A stretch of 64,000 bases of DNA from CAWCUK01 sp963798775 (lineage in GTDB: Bacteria; Bacteroidota; Ignavibacteria; Ignavibacteriales; Ignavibacteriaceae): positions 496,001 to 560,000 of the forward strand of contig CAWCUK010000004.1 of assembly GCA_963798775.1 (NCBI GenBank). Direction: 5' to 3'. The position numbers and the translations under genes were made by a program. Position 1 is the stretch's first letter; each line of letters opens with the position of its first letter. Positions 44,164-53,928 of this stretch are shown here, in pieces. The notes under the pieces were generated by a model that worked only from the letters and a program-made list of their open reading frames with translations, made no database searches and was not told where the DNA came from.

Positions 44164-45177
44164 ATGAAAAAATTTACCTTTATAATAATTGCTGTGGTTT
44201 TCGGTTTTTCGTTTAACGCTTATGCGCAGCATTTAGATTATAATTTAAGTAAAGTTGCCGGAACTTACGGAAAATTTTATCTCCGGCCTTTAGCCGATGC
44301 GTTTGGCGCGGATATAAATTCCGGATTATTTCATAACGCTTCATCACAAACAAAAAAATTTTTAGGCTTAAATGTTTATGTTGGCGTAAAAGTTTTTGGC
44401 GCTTTTATTCCCAATTCCGCAAAAACATTTAGTACAGTATATAATGATAAGGTTTATTATGAATACGGAGGTTTAAGATATCCGGTAAACGGAAGGGTAA
44501 CTGTTAATAATGCTCCCACTATTTTTGGAAGTGAGACGCCCGGAACCGCGATTATAGAAATTAGGGATACTATTCAAGCCGGAGGAATTTCTTACCCGGT
44601 TACAGATAAAAGAACAGAACAGACAATAGGCGGAATTGTAAATACAAATATTGCTCCTCTATTTATTCCTCAAATAAATGTGGGTTCTATATATGGAACA
44701 GATTTAATGATCCGTTGGCTGCCGCCTATTAAAATAGGCGATTATGGCTCGGTCGGATTTTGGGGACTCGGGGTTCGCCATAATATTTCTCAATATTTTA
44801 AACTTCTGCCGATCGATCTTTCAGCGCAAATTGCTCTCCAGAATTTAAGTGTAAAAGATTCTTCCAATAATGAATTTATAAGTTCAAATTCATTCGCGCT
44901 TAATATTGAAGCCGGCAAATCTTTCAGCCTTTTTTATATTTACGGCGGCCTACAGTACGAAAGCGCTAGTTTAGATGTTAATTATCTCTATAATCCGCCT
45001 CCTAATTCGAATGATCCTAACCCGCAGCCGGTTAAAATAAAATTTTCATTAGACAGTAAAAATACGGTAAGAGTTTTAGCCGGAGGAGCTTTAATATTAG
45101 GACCGCTTGTGCTTAATCTAGATTATTCAGTCTCTACATACAATGTTTTATCCGCCGGTTTAGGCTTTCATTTTTAA
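44164..45177 (+). CDS. DUF6588-like outer-membrane barrel protein
   Basis: About 337 residues from ATG 44164, with a signal peptide ending NAYAQ. The rest is strand-rich, with VNVGSIYGTDLMIRWLPP, YGSVGFWGLGVRHNISQYFK and FKLLPIDLSAQIALQNL, and it ends in an aromatic residue (GLGFHF), as outer-membrane barrels do. The pattern resembles DUF6588 of Bacteroidota. I chose ATG 44164, which has GGAAGAGG upstream, over a TTG at 44143. Function unknown. Confidence 0.75.
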   Translation: MKKFTFIIIAVVFGFSFNAYAQHLDYNLSKVAGTYGKFYLRPLADAFGADINSGLFHNASSQTKKFLGLNVYVGVKVFGAFIPNSAKTFSTVYNDKVYYEYGGLRYPVNGRVTVNNAPTIFGSETPGTAIIEIRDTIQAGGISYPVTDKRTEQTIGGIVNTNIAPLFIPQINVGSIYGTDLMIRWLPPIKIGDYGSVGFWGLGVRHNISQYFKLLPIDLSAQIALQNLSVKDSSNNEFISSNSFALNIEAGKSFSLFYIYGGLQYESASLDVNYLYNPPPNSNDPNPQPVKIKFSLDSKNTVRVLAGGALILGPLVLNLDYSVSTYNVLSAGLGFHF

Positions 45178-45275
45178 AAAATATTCTCTAATAAAATTTC
45201 CGGAAGGTAGTTTTAATCTAAATTTTGTTTATTAAATTTGTGTAATTAAAAATAATCTCCCAGTTAAATTTATAA

Positions 45276-47737
45276 ATGAGAAAGCTAAAACTTTTCCTGC
45301 CTTTAGCAGCGATAGCTGTTATATCAATAATTCTTATTGATTTATTTTATCAAAGTTATTCCCCTTACAGCGGTCTGAAATTAAAATATGATAGCGATAA
45401 AATAAAAATTAAGGCTGAAAAACTCCTAAAGAAATTAGAAATCCCGGTAGAAGATTTACAATCCGATATCAAATTATACTCAAATAATTCTCTGCTTAGG
45501 CAAGTTGAAAAGCAGTTTGGTTTAGAAAAAGGCAATAAATTAATTCGAGAAGGAATTCCAGTTTATTACTGGCGCGTTAGGTTTATGAAAAGAATTTCGT
45601 CAATTTTCTTTAGTTCCGGCAATGATAATCCTGAAACTCAGAATTTAGGTAAAAATGAAATTGAAGTTTATTTTAATGCCGAAGGAGAATTTGTTCAGCT
45701 AAATAATCCTGTTAAGGATTCACTACAAGAACCCGCGGTTTCTTATAAAACAGCAATTGAATCAGCAAGAAAATTTATCACAGAAAACATCGTTTCCCAA
45801 GGAGCTTCGGCCCAATTTATAAATGATTCTACTCTTAAAGTTAAAGCTTATGGCGCTCTAACACTTTTTGAAAGCACACGAAGGGAAGAAACTAATAATG
45901 AAGGTTATGATTTTGTCTGGAAAGGAAGTTCATCTAAACTTAAAGATCCCGTTAAATTATTAATAAGTTTGCAGGGAAAAACCGTCTCCAAATATAACCT
46001 AAGTTATGAAGTACCGGAAGAATTTTCAGAAAAAGAAAACGGAATATTTAAGGCGTTTTCATCTATTATATTCTTCGTAATAATTTATATCCTTATAATT
46101 CTTATTGCTTATAAAAAAATTAAAGCATCAGAAATTAGTTTTAAACTAGCATTTATAATGTCCGTAATTGTTGCCGTCTCTTTTGGATTTGAATTTTATA
46201 CGCGGCAAATTTCAGATATGGGATGGGAGATTCTTATTCCTTTAATTTTAGGAGGAATTTTTTACGGAATCGGTGTTTTATTTACTTGGGGCGTGGGGGA
46301 ATCCGTCGCTAGGGAATCGTGGAAGGAAAAATTTATTTCTCTCGATTTGGTAACTAAAGGTTATTTTTTCGATTCAAAAGTTGGCGCCTCAATAATAAAC
46401 GGAATTTCCGGCGGATTTTTATTAATGATTATCTGGACTCTTCTGCTGATTATTATTAATTATATTCCTCATTCTACTTATATTTTTAGCGGTGATTCCG
46501 TTTTATCACAATTTCATTCCGAAACTCCCGGTTTTAATATTATAACCGGACATATCCATTCCACAATATTTTTATTTACTATATTTATACTTTTTGTTGT
46601 TGCCGGGTTACGGCGCAGATTTTCTTCCTTAACAATTTTAATTATTATTGGCAGTATTTTATGGGGGCTGGTAGAGTTTAATAATTATCATCCCATTTAT
46701 ATTGCCGTTATTTCAGAAATAATAATAGGCGCCGTAATTATTTTGATATTTTACCGGTACGATGTTCTAACAACTCTTTTTGCAATGCTCTCATTTTTCG
46801 TTATTGATCAAACCGCTTTTTTATTTAATGTAAATAATACCAGTTATGCTCATAGCGGCTATACAATTGTTGTAACGGGAATTATTTTAATTATTATTGC
46901 TGCGGTTGCTCTTTTTACTAAAGATAGAATTATTGATTATAATTCAATTACTCCCGCCTTCGTAAAAAATATTACCGAACGTCAAAGACTGCAGCGGGAA
47001 CTGGAAATAGCCCGTGATGTTCAAATGAGTTTTCTTCCTCAGGAAGATCCTAATTTTCCCGGATTAGAAGTTGCCTCAAGATGTCTGCCCGCTTTAGAAG
47101 TCGGCGGGGATTATTATGATTTTGTAAAGCTTGATGATAAAAAATTGGAATTATTATCGGCGATGTTTCCGGGAAGGGAACTCAAGCGGCATTTTATATG
47201 ACACTGACAAAAGGATTTTTGCGAGCGTTATCAAAAACCTCCGAATCGCCTGCGATTGTACTTTCTAAAATAAATGAACTTTTTTATGAGAATGTTGAAA
47301 GAGGAACATTCATAAGTATGATTTACGGAATTTTCGATACAGAAAGAAAAGTTTTTAAATTCGCGCGCGCGGGGCATAATCCTGTTATAGCGAAAAAAAC
47401 TATTTCCGGAAATATAGAAATGTTAAATCCTACAGGCATGGCTTTAGGATTGGAAAAAGGACTTATTTTCAGTAAAACTATAAAAGAACAAGAAGTTGAA
47501 GTTGCTGCGGGCGATATTTTCGTTTTGTATACCGATGGTTTTACAGAAGCGATGGATAAAAAACAGCAAGAATTCGGCGTAGATAGATTAAGTAAAATTG
47601 TGGAAGAAAAATCTTCTTTTAATGCCGGATTCCTTCTAAATGAAATTTTTAAAGATGTAAAAGTGTTCATGGGAAAAGCGGATCAACACGATGATATGAC
47701 GATGGTGATTATTAAAATATTAGATAATTTAAAATGA
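45276..47737 (+). CDS. Large membrane PP2C/SpoIIE phosphatase, one frame break near 47145
   Basis: About 819 residues once joined. An N-terminal anchor (~7-25) and a ~220-residue periplasmic region (PepSY-like; YKTAIESARKFITEN) are followed by a polytopic part with ~10 helices and a signalling helix (QRLQRELEIARDVQMSFLPQ). A SpoIIE phosphatase domain follows, starting EVGGDYYDFVKLDDKK. The frame breaks there (47141-47150); one base added in TTGG continues GIIIGDVSGKGTQAAFYMTL, then FARAGHNPVIA, VLYTDGFTEAMDK and HDDMTMVIIKI. All four metal motifs are present across the break, so an assembly indel is likely. It should control a partner-switching pathway in response to an envelope signal. Confidence 0.83.
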
Positions 47738-48085
47738 AAAAATAATAATAGGAATTATACGAACCGGAATTGCCGCAAGAAAATTACAATTACCGGCATT
47801 ACAGAATCTGAAAGAAAATTTTGAAAAAGAATAGAAAGAAAATAAGTTAATAATTTTCTGTGAAAATGGGCTAATTGTGGTTATAAAAACATATAAGCAG
47901 AATGAAGCACCAAAGTTAAAAATTATTCCGACGATAGCGGTTTTCAATCTGAATTTGAAGCCTTTTATTCCACTGTAAGAAACAAAAAATTTATTAATAC
48001 TTTTAAAGATAGTTATGAAGACCCAAAAGTAAATTAAACCTCAGTACAATCTGCTGAAAAAAACAAATCTTCTTTAACATTATCC
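47734..48085 (+). pseudogene. Gfo/Idh/MocA-family oxidoreductase, internally deleted remnant
   Basis: Two ends of one family are fused with the middle missing. The N-terminal part starts at ATG 47734 and, after one base is added in an A6 run, reads MKKIIIGIIRTGIAARKLQL then PALQNLKENFE, the NAD-binding start of Gfo/Idh/MocA proteins (G-I-G-TGIAARKLHLPAL). The C-terminal part, in other frames, reads SGFQSEFEAFYSTVRNKKFI, NTFKDSYED and QSAEKNK, the end of the same family. A full protein is ~330 residues; only ~100 are left, with several stops. The start overlaps the end of the phosphatase gene, so it was once the next gene in that transcript. Confidence 0.72.
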
Positions 48086-48445
48086 TTTCAAAAATTTTAC
48101 AAATTATAAAATGGTTTAAAATAAAAAAGCCCGGTAATCGGGCGATTACCGGAGCCTAACTCTTTTGCATCAAAAGGCAGGGGAGAACCTTTTGAAAGAG
48201 TCGGCAAAAATATAAAGTAATATTTTTAAAATTCCAAAAACTTAGGACAAAATATTTATGATTTTATCAAAAAATAATTAAAGGTGCTGAAAAACATTAA
48301 GAAACAGTAAGAATTTAATTTTTGAGGTTGTGTTTGATTTAATAAATGAAAAGTGCGTCTCATTTAAAATTGAATAAGAGGCTAAAAACAAGTAATTTAA
48401 TAGTTTAAATATTAAGCAATTCCTTCTAAATCAGAATAAAGGATT
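47738..48445. other. Stretch without an intact gene before citrate synthase
   Basis: 708 bases. The first ~350 are the oxidoreductase remnant and the next part is the structured element at 48127-48205. From 48206 to 48445 the sequence is AT-rich and probably holds the citrate synthase promoter, but I cannot place it with confidence. Confidence 0.7.
48127..48205. ncRNA. Double-hairpin structured element, family not recognised
   Basis: Two strong adjacent structures. The first is CCGGTAATCG (48131-48140), GG, CGATTACCGG (48143-48152), a perfect 10-bp stem. The second is a long nested hairpin: GCC/GGC (48154-48156 with 48203-48205), ACTCTTT/AAAGAGT (48159-48165 with 48195-48201) and CAAAAGG/CCTTTTG (48171-48177 with 48188-48194), closing on the loop CAGGGGAGAA. 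No T run follows, so it is not a simple terminator. It could be a small RNA, a 5' leader element of gltA, or a transposon-type palindrome. Strand not determined. Confidence 0.5.
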
Positions 48446-49723
48446 ATGATGTCTAAACTTTTTGATAAAATATCTTCAAAAGTAGAAACTTGGAGAAACG
48501 AAGCAACTGAAATTAATAAAAATGGCGGGAATAAAATAATATCAGAAGTGTCTGTTGCACAAGCATATGGTGGTATGCGCGGCGTTCGTTCGCTTATATG
48601 CGATACATCTCGTGTTCCGCAAGATAAAGGTTTAATAATAAGGGGAATTTATCTTAAAGATTTAGTAGATCACACTCCGGAGGAAATTTTCTTTCTGCTT
48701 TTAACAGGTGATCTCCCGGACGCGGAGGAATTGCATGATCTAAAAAATGAATTGAAGAAAAGGAAAAAAGTTCCCGGTTATGTTTGGGAAACATTAAAAA
48801 CTCTTCCAAAAGATTCCCACCCGATGACAATGTTGAATACGGCAATTCTTGTTATGCAGAATGAATCCGTGTTTGCCGCCGAATATGATAAAGGTTTGAG
48901 AAAAGAAGATTACTGGAAACCGACATTAGAAGATGCGTTAAATATTGTGGCTAAAATTCCGGCTATTGCCGCCGCTGTTTATAGATTAAAATTTGATAAA
49001 GGTGATTTAATTGCTCAGGATCCGGAAATGGATTTATCCGGCGATTATGTTCATATGCTGGGCTTGGGAAATGACAACAATGAATTTTATGAATTGATGC
49101 GGTTATATCTGGTAGCGCATTGCGATCATGAAGGCGGAAATGTAAGTGCTCTTACAACTCAAACCATAAATTCTGCTCTTTCCGATTTATATTATTCTTT
49201 GTCGGGCGGATTTAACGGACTTGCCGGCCCCTTACATGGCTTGGCTAATCAAGAAACCTTAAAATGGATTTTAGGTGTAATGGAAAAATTTGATGGCGTT
49301 CCGACAAAGGAACAGCTGAAAGATTATGTTTGGGAAACTTTAAACTCCGGAAAAGTTATTCCGGGATACGGACACGCGGTATTACGTGTTACAGATCCGA
49401 GATTTGAAGCGTTTTTGTCCTTCGGTAAAAATCATTTTCCCAATGATCCGATCTTTTCTACTGTTAGAACTATATTTGAAGTTGTACCGGAAGAACTTAA
49501 GAAAATTGAAAAGATCAAAAATCCTTGGCCTAATGTTGATGCCGCTTCCGGTTCTATGCTGTATCATTACGGTTTAAAAGAATTCTCCTATTATACTGTT
49601 GTATTCGCGGTATCCAGAAGTCTTGGATTAACAGCCCAAGCGGTAATTAATAGAGCATTATTAAGTCCAATAATAAGACCAAAATCAGTAACTACAGAAT
49701 GGATTAAAGAGCAGATAGCTTAA
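48446..49723 (+). CDS. gltA: Citrate synthase (eukaryotic-like type)
   Basis: A 425-residue enzyme joining oxaloacetate and acetyl-CoA in the TCA cycle. The catalytic residues are visible: His in GLAGPLHGLANQE, His in VIPGYGHAVLRVTDPR and Asp in WPNVDAASGSMLYHY. The sequence (GVRSLICDTSRV; EEIFFLLLTGDLP) resembles the mitochondrial-like type rather than the NADH-regulated E. coli type. AAAGGA lies five bases before tandem ATG codons, so the start is 48446 or 48449. Confidence 0.94.
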   Translation: MMSKLFDKISSKVETWRNEATEINKNGGNKIISEVSVAQAYGGMRGVRSLICDTSRVPQDKGLIIRGIYLKDLVDHTPEEIFFLLLTGDLPDAEELHDLKNELKKRKKVPGYVWETLKTLPKDSHPMTMLNTAILVMQNESVFAAEYDKGLRKEDYWKPTLEDALNIVAKIPAIAAAVYRLKFDKGDLIAQDPEMDLSGDYVHMLGLGNDNNEFYELMRLYLVAHCDHEGGNVSALTTQTINSALSDLYYSLSGGFNGLAGPLHGLANQETLKWILGVMEKFDGVPTKEQLKDYVWETLNSGKVIPGYGHAVLRVTDPRFEAFLSFGKNHFPNDPIFSTVRTIFEVVPEELKKIEKIKNPWPNVDAASGSMLYHYGLKEFSYYTVVFAVSRSLGLTAQAVINRALLSPIIRPKSVTTEWIKEQIA

Positions 49724-49879
49724 AAAAATATTGATCTTATAAATTTATCTTGAATGAGTAATTTATTTCACTGTTCGAGATTTTTTTTATTAATTAAAAA
49801 ATTTAGATGTTTCTTATCAATTAAATAATTGTAATTAAATAATTCTTATTCTATATTTGACAAACAAAAACAGTGAGTA

Positions 49880-51520
49880 ATGACCCCGAAAAGAAAAGTT
49901 AAATTTATATTTGTTACAGGTGGTGTAGTTTCCTCTTTAGGTAAAGGAATAACCGCCTCGTCCCTTGGCCTTCTCTTAAAGAAACGCGGCTTTAAAGTCA
50001 CTATCCAAAAATTCGATCCCTACATCAATGTTGATCCCGGTACAATGAATCCTTTTCAGCATGGAGAAGTTTATGTAACCGAAGACGGTGCTGAAACTGA
50101 TTTGGATCTTGGACATTATGAGCGATTTCTGGATGTTAATATGTCGAAGGCTAATAATACTACAACCGGACAAGTTTATCATGAAGTAATCAGTAAAGAA
50201 AGAAGAGGTGATTATCTTGGAGCTACTGTTCAAGTTATACCGCATATTACTGACGAAATAAAACAAAGAATGACTAAACTTGCGGAGCTTGGTGAATATG
50301 ATGTTATTATTACCGAAATCGGCGGAACGGTTGGTGATATTGAAAGTCTGCCTTTTATTGAGGCGATGCGCCAATTAATGCTTCAGTTCGGAAAGAAAAA
50401 TACATTAAATATTCATGTAACGCTTGTTCCTTTTATTCCTGCGGCCGGTGAAGTAAAAACAAAACCTACACAGCACAGTGTGAAAAATTTATTGGAATTA
50501 GGAATTCAGCCGGATGTGTTAATTTGCCGTTCCGAATCTAAACTTCCTAAAGATATCCGCGATAAAATTGCGCTCTTCTGCAATGTTGATTCTAAATCTG
50601 TTATTTCCGCTTATGATTGTAATTCAATTTATGAAGTTCCGCTTGTTCTTTTTAAGGAAAAAATGGATCAGATTGTAATGAGAAGACTTCATTTGCCGGA
50701 CAAAAAAATTAAATTGGACGAATGGGAATCTTTGGTAAATCATCTTAAAAATCCGACTAAAACAGTTGAAATTGCGATGATTGGCAAATATGTTGAACAC
50801 CTTGATGCCTATAAAAGTATTATGGAATCTTTTATTCACGCCGGCGCCGAAAATAACGCAAAAGTAAAAGTTAGAGCTATAAGCGCCGAACAATGCGAAT
50901 TGGAAGATCCGGAAATATTATTGGCAGGCGTAGATGGAATATTGATTCCCGGCGGTTTTGGAGAAAGAGGTATCGAAGGGAAAATTAGTGCGATAACTTA
51001 CGCAAGAGAAAAAAATATTCCGTTTTTTGGTATTTGCCTCGGTCTTCAATGCGCGGTTATTGAATTTGCGCGGAATGTGTGCAAAATTTCCAAGGCAAAC
51101 AGTTCTGAATTTAAGAAAAACAGATTTAATGTAATTGATATTATGCCGGATCAAAAGAATATTAAAAATATGGGAGCGACAATGCGTCTAGGAGCTTATC
51201 CATGTAATGTTGAAGAAGGAACAAAAGCAATGGACGCGTATAAAACTCAATTAATTTCTGAAAGACACAGGCACCGGTTTGAAGTAAATAATAAATTTAG
51301 AACTAAACTTTCCGAAAACGGCATGGTATTCAGCGGAGTTTCGCCGGATAGAGAATTGGTTGAAATTGTTGAAGTTCCGAGCCACAGATGGTTCTTAGGC
51401 TGCCAATTTCACCCTGAGCTGAAATCACGCGCTACACATGCTCATCCTTTATTCCGTGAGTTTATAAAAGCTTCCTTAGAATATGCTGAAGAAAAAAAGG
51501 CAGTTCTGGAAAATGCATAA
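49880..51520 (+). CDS. pyrG: CTP synthase
   Basis: A 546-residue enzyme making CTP from UTP with glutamine nitrogen. The N-terminal synthase domain has FVTGGVVSSLGKGITASSLG (P-loop), GTMNPFQHGEVYVTEDGAE and ITEIGGTVGDIESLPF. The C-terminal class I amidotransferase domain has Cys386 in FFGICLGLQCAV and His/Glu in FHPELKSR. Full length and intact. Its stop overlaps the start of the next gene (ATGCATAA), so translation is coupled. Confidence 0.96.
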   Translation: MTPKRKVKFIFVTGGVVSSLGKGITASSLGLLLKKRGFKVTIQKFDPYINVDPGTMNPFQHGEVYVTEDGAETDLDLGHYERFLDVNMSKANNTTTGQVYHEVISKERRGDYLGATVQVIPHITDEIKQRMTKLAELGEYDVIITEIGGTVGDIESLPFIEAMRQLMLQFGKKNTLNIHVTLVPFIPAAGEVKTKPTQHSVKNLLELGIQPDVLICRSESKLPKDIRDKIALFCNVDSKSVISAYDCNSIYEVPLVLFKEKMDQIVMRRLHLPDKKIKLDEWESLVNHLKNPTKTVEIAMIGKYVEHLDAYKSIMESFIHAGAENNAKVKVRAISAEQCELEDPEILLAGVDGILIPGGFGERGIEGKISAITYAREKNIPFFGICLGLQCAVIEFARNVCKISKANSSEFKKNRFNVIDIMPDQKNIKNMGATMRLGAYPCNVEEGTKAMDAYKTQLISERHRHRFEVNNKFRTKLSENGMVFSGVSPDRELVEIVEVPSHRWFLGCQFHPELKSRATHAHPLFREFIKASLEYAEEKKAVLENA

Positions 51521-53066
51521 ATTCAGCCGAGGTTCTTCATCAAATATTTTTAACTCCCTTATAGAAAATCTTTATAAGGGAATTTTCATTTCTTTTTCTT
51601 TAATCTTTTTATTCGGACCCATTGATCTTTTTGCTCAAAATGAAATTAATACACAAATTAAAAAAGGCTTAAATTATTCTTATAATTTTAATTGGAATAA
51701 AGCTGAAGAAACTTTTCAGAAATTAATTCGAAAATATCCAAACGATCCTCGAGGATATCATTACGAAGCGAGTGTTTATCTTTGGTATTATTTGGGAAAT
51801 AAAAACGCGGAATTTTTAAAATCGTTCGTTTCCTATTCGGATAAAGCAATTGAAAAAGCAAGGAATATTTTAGAAAATCAGCCGAAGAATAATGAAGTTC
51901 TATACGTAATAGGTGCCGATTATACTTATAGAGCTATCGCTTTTACAAAGGCAGAAAATTATTTAGACGCTGTTTGGGCTAGTAAAAAATCGGAATCTTA
52001 TTTAAGCGAGGCATTAGAAGCGGATTCTTCAAGGTTTGATGCTTATTTGGGATTAGGTTTATATAATTTCGCGGTCGGTCAAATTCCTTCGGCTTATAAA
52101 TGGGCATTGAATTTGGCCGGGATAAGCGGAACAAAAGAAACCGGGATAATTTACATTAAAAAAGCCGCGAATAAAGGTGATATCGCAAAAGTAGAAGCTC
52201 AATATTATTTATCGCAAATTCTTTCAGAAGTTTTAATAAATTATGATGCGGCTTCTTACTATCTAAAAGACCTTACCAAAAAATATCCTGAAAATCTTCT
52301 GTTCAATTATTCGTTAGCGGTTCTGGATATAAAACAAAAAAATCTTTCCGATGCAGAAAAAATTCTACTAAAAATAGTTGATACCGACGCGCCTAATTTT
52401 AAGCAGATTATTTCTTTTTCTAATTTTCTATTAGGAGATGTAAATTACAGAAAAAACCTATTCGATTCTGCAATAGTATATTATAATAAATTTCTTCAAA
52501 CTACTCCTGATAATGATTATACAGGAATAGCAAATTATAGGCTAGCGATTTGCTACAATATAAACGGAAATAGGGAAGAGGCTGTCAATCATTTCAAAAA
52601 CTCATCATCGGGAAATATGGATTTGGATGATGATATTTACGCAAAACGAAGAAGTGAAATTTTTATAAAAAGAGCTCCGACTCCGGTAGAATATGATTTA
52701 ATTAAAAGCCGGAACTTAATTGAAAGCGGTAATTACAAAGAAGCGATTGATTCTTTACATGAATTTATTGATTCAATTAAAACAGAAAGTTTAAAGGCTG
52801 AATCTTATTTGTTTTTAAGTGAAGCATTAATCGAAAAAGGAAATTATAAAAAAGCTTTCGATTATGCTTTATCGGCAAAATCTATGAACGCAAATAATGA
52901 AAAATGGATTAAACCTTTCGCATTATTTTATGCCGCAAAAGCTAAATTAAAAATCGGAGATAAAGAAGCTGCTCTATATCTTCTGGATGAGGCGGAAGAT
53001 TATTCAGACTTTGATTATCAAAATAAATTAAAGAATATGATTTATTCTCTTAAGCCGAAAGATTAA
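51513..53066 (+). CDS. TPR-repeat secreted protein
   Basis: About 517 residues from ATG 51513, with a signal peptide (~20-42, ending DLFAQ). Tetratricopeptide-like helical pairs fill the rest (NWNKAEETFQKLIRKYPNDP; DAAIVYYNKFLQTTPDN-like unit; EAINHFKN-like unit near residue 365). TPR arrays mediate protein contacts in the periplasm or outer membrane. An upstream ATG at 51483 would place Lys-rich residues before the signal; the 51513 start overlapping the pyrG stop is more likely. Partners unknown. Confidence 0.85.
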   Translation: MHKFSRGSSSNIFNSLIENLYKGIFISFSLIFLFGPIDLFAQNEINTQIKKGLNYSYNFNWNKAEETFQKLIRKYPNDPRGYHYEASVYLWYYLGNKNAEFLKSFVSYSDKAIEKARNILENQPKNNEVLYVIGADYTYRAIAFTKAENYLDAVWASKKSESYLSEALEADSSRFDAYLGLGLYNFAVGQIPSAYKWALNLAGISGTKETGIIYIKKAANKGDIAKVEAQYYLSQILSEVLINYDAASYYLKDLTKKYPENLLFNYSLAVLDIKQKNLSDAEKILLKIVDTDAPNFKQIISFSNFLLGDVNYRKNLFDSAIVYYNKFLQTTPDNDYTGIANYRLAICYNINGNREEAVNHFKNSSSGNMDLDDDIYAKRRSEIFIKRAPTPVEYDLIKSRNLIESGNYKEAIDSLHEFIDSIKTESLKAESYLFLSEALIEKGNYKKAFDYALSAKSMNANNEKWIKPFALFYAAKAKLKIGDKEAALYLLDEAEDYSDFDYQNKLKNMIYSLKPKD

Positions 53067-53275
53067 TTAAATATTTATTGAAATTTATTTTTCATAATTC
53101 ATAAATAAACCCGCATATTAGGTTCAATCGGTTTTTTTGTTTCATTTGTAGTTATTAATTTTGACTATTAAAAATCTATATTTTTATATTATTTTTGTTG
53201 CCTAAGAATTTTGATTTAATTGACAATATTTTTCTATTTAACTAATTTGAACAACTTCTAATAAGAGAATTTAAT

Positions 53276-53878
53276 TTGAAAATAGCTGTATTTGTTTCGG
53301 GTAGAGGTTCCAACCTGCAGGCAATTTTAAATTCTCCTGAACTTGAAAATATAATTGAAGTTAAAGCTGTTTTTAGTGATAAAATTGATTGTGCTGCTTT
53401 TCAAATTGCAAAAGAACATTTAATTCCAACCTTTTGTATCGGCAATAAGAGTGGTTGCGTTACTTATAATAACCTATCTAATCTGATTAACCGGGAAGAA
53501 ATAGAATTAATTGTTTTGGCCGGTTTCTTAAAGATGATTCCGGAAGTAGTTCTTAAAAATTATTCAAATAGAATTATAAATATTCATCCGGCGCTTTTGC
53601 CTTCGTTCGGCGGAAAAGGAATGTACGGGATGAATGTTCATAAGGCTGTTTATAATACTTCAGCTCAAGTTTCCGGCGCAACTGTTCATTTTGTTGATGC
53701 AGCTTATGATACGGGTAAAATTATTGCGCAGAAATGTATAGATATTTCAGGGGTAAATTCGCCTGAAGAAATTGCGGAGCAAGTTTTGAAGGCTGAACAT
53801 CAGTTACTTCCTTTTGTTATTAAAAAAATAGCCGAAGGTAAAGTTTCTGTTAAAGGGGAAAGAGTGATAATTGAATGA
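53276..53878 (+). CDS. purN: Phosphoribosylglycinamide formyltransferase
   Basis: A 200-residue folate-dependent enzyme of purine synthesis (GAR to FGAR). It has the N-terminal VFVSGRGSNLQAI, the catalytic IINIHPALLPSFGGKGMYG (Asn and His) and a later ATVHFVDAAYDTGKIIAQK (Asp). Start is TTG 53276, as no ATG fits and the protein begins MKIAVFVSG in family style. Followed after 50 bp by purH. Confidence 0.94.
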   Translation: MKIAVFVSGRGSNLQAILNSPELENIIEVKAVFSDKIDCAAFQIAKEHLIPTFCIGNKSGCVTYNNLSNLINREEIELIVLAGFLKMIPEVVLKNYSNRIINIHPALLPSFGGKGMYGMNVHKAVYNTSAQVSGATVHFVDAAYDTGKIIAQKCIDISGVNSPEEIAEQVLKAEHQLLPFVIKKIAEGKVSVKGERVIIE

Positions 53879-53928
53879 TAATTATTCAACTGCAGTATTT
53901 AGATATATAGAATTTACAGGATTTGATT

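Noticed and set aside
47729..47947. 72-codon minus-strand hydrophobic frame
   Set aside because: It is antisense to the better-supported oxidoreductase remnant; hydrophobicity arises from AT-rich complement.
48127..48205. Reading the double hairpin as a standard terminator
   Set aside because: No T run follows on either strand within a suitable distance.
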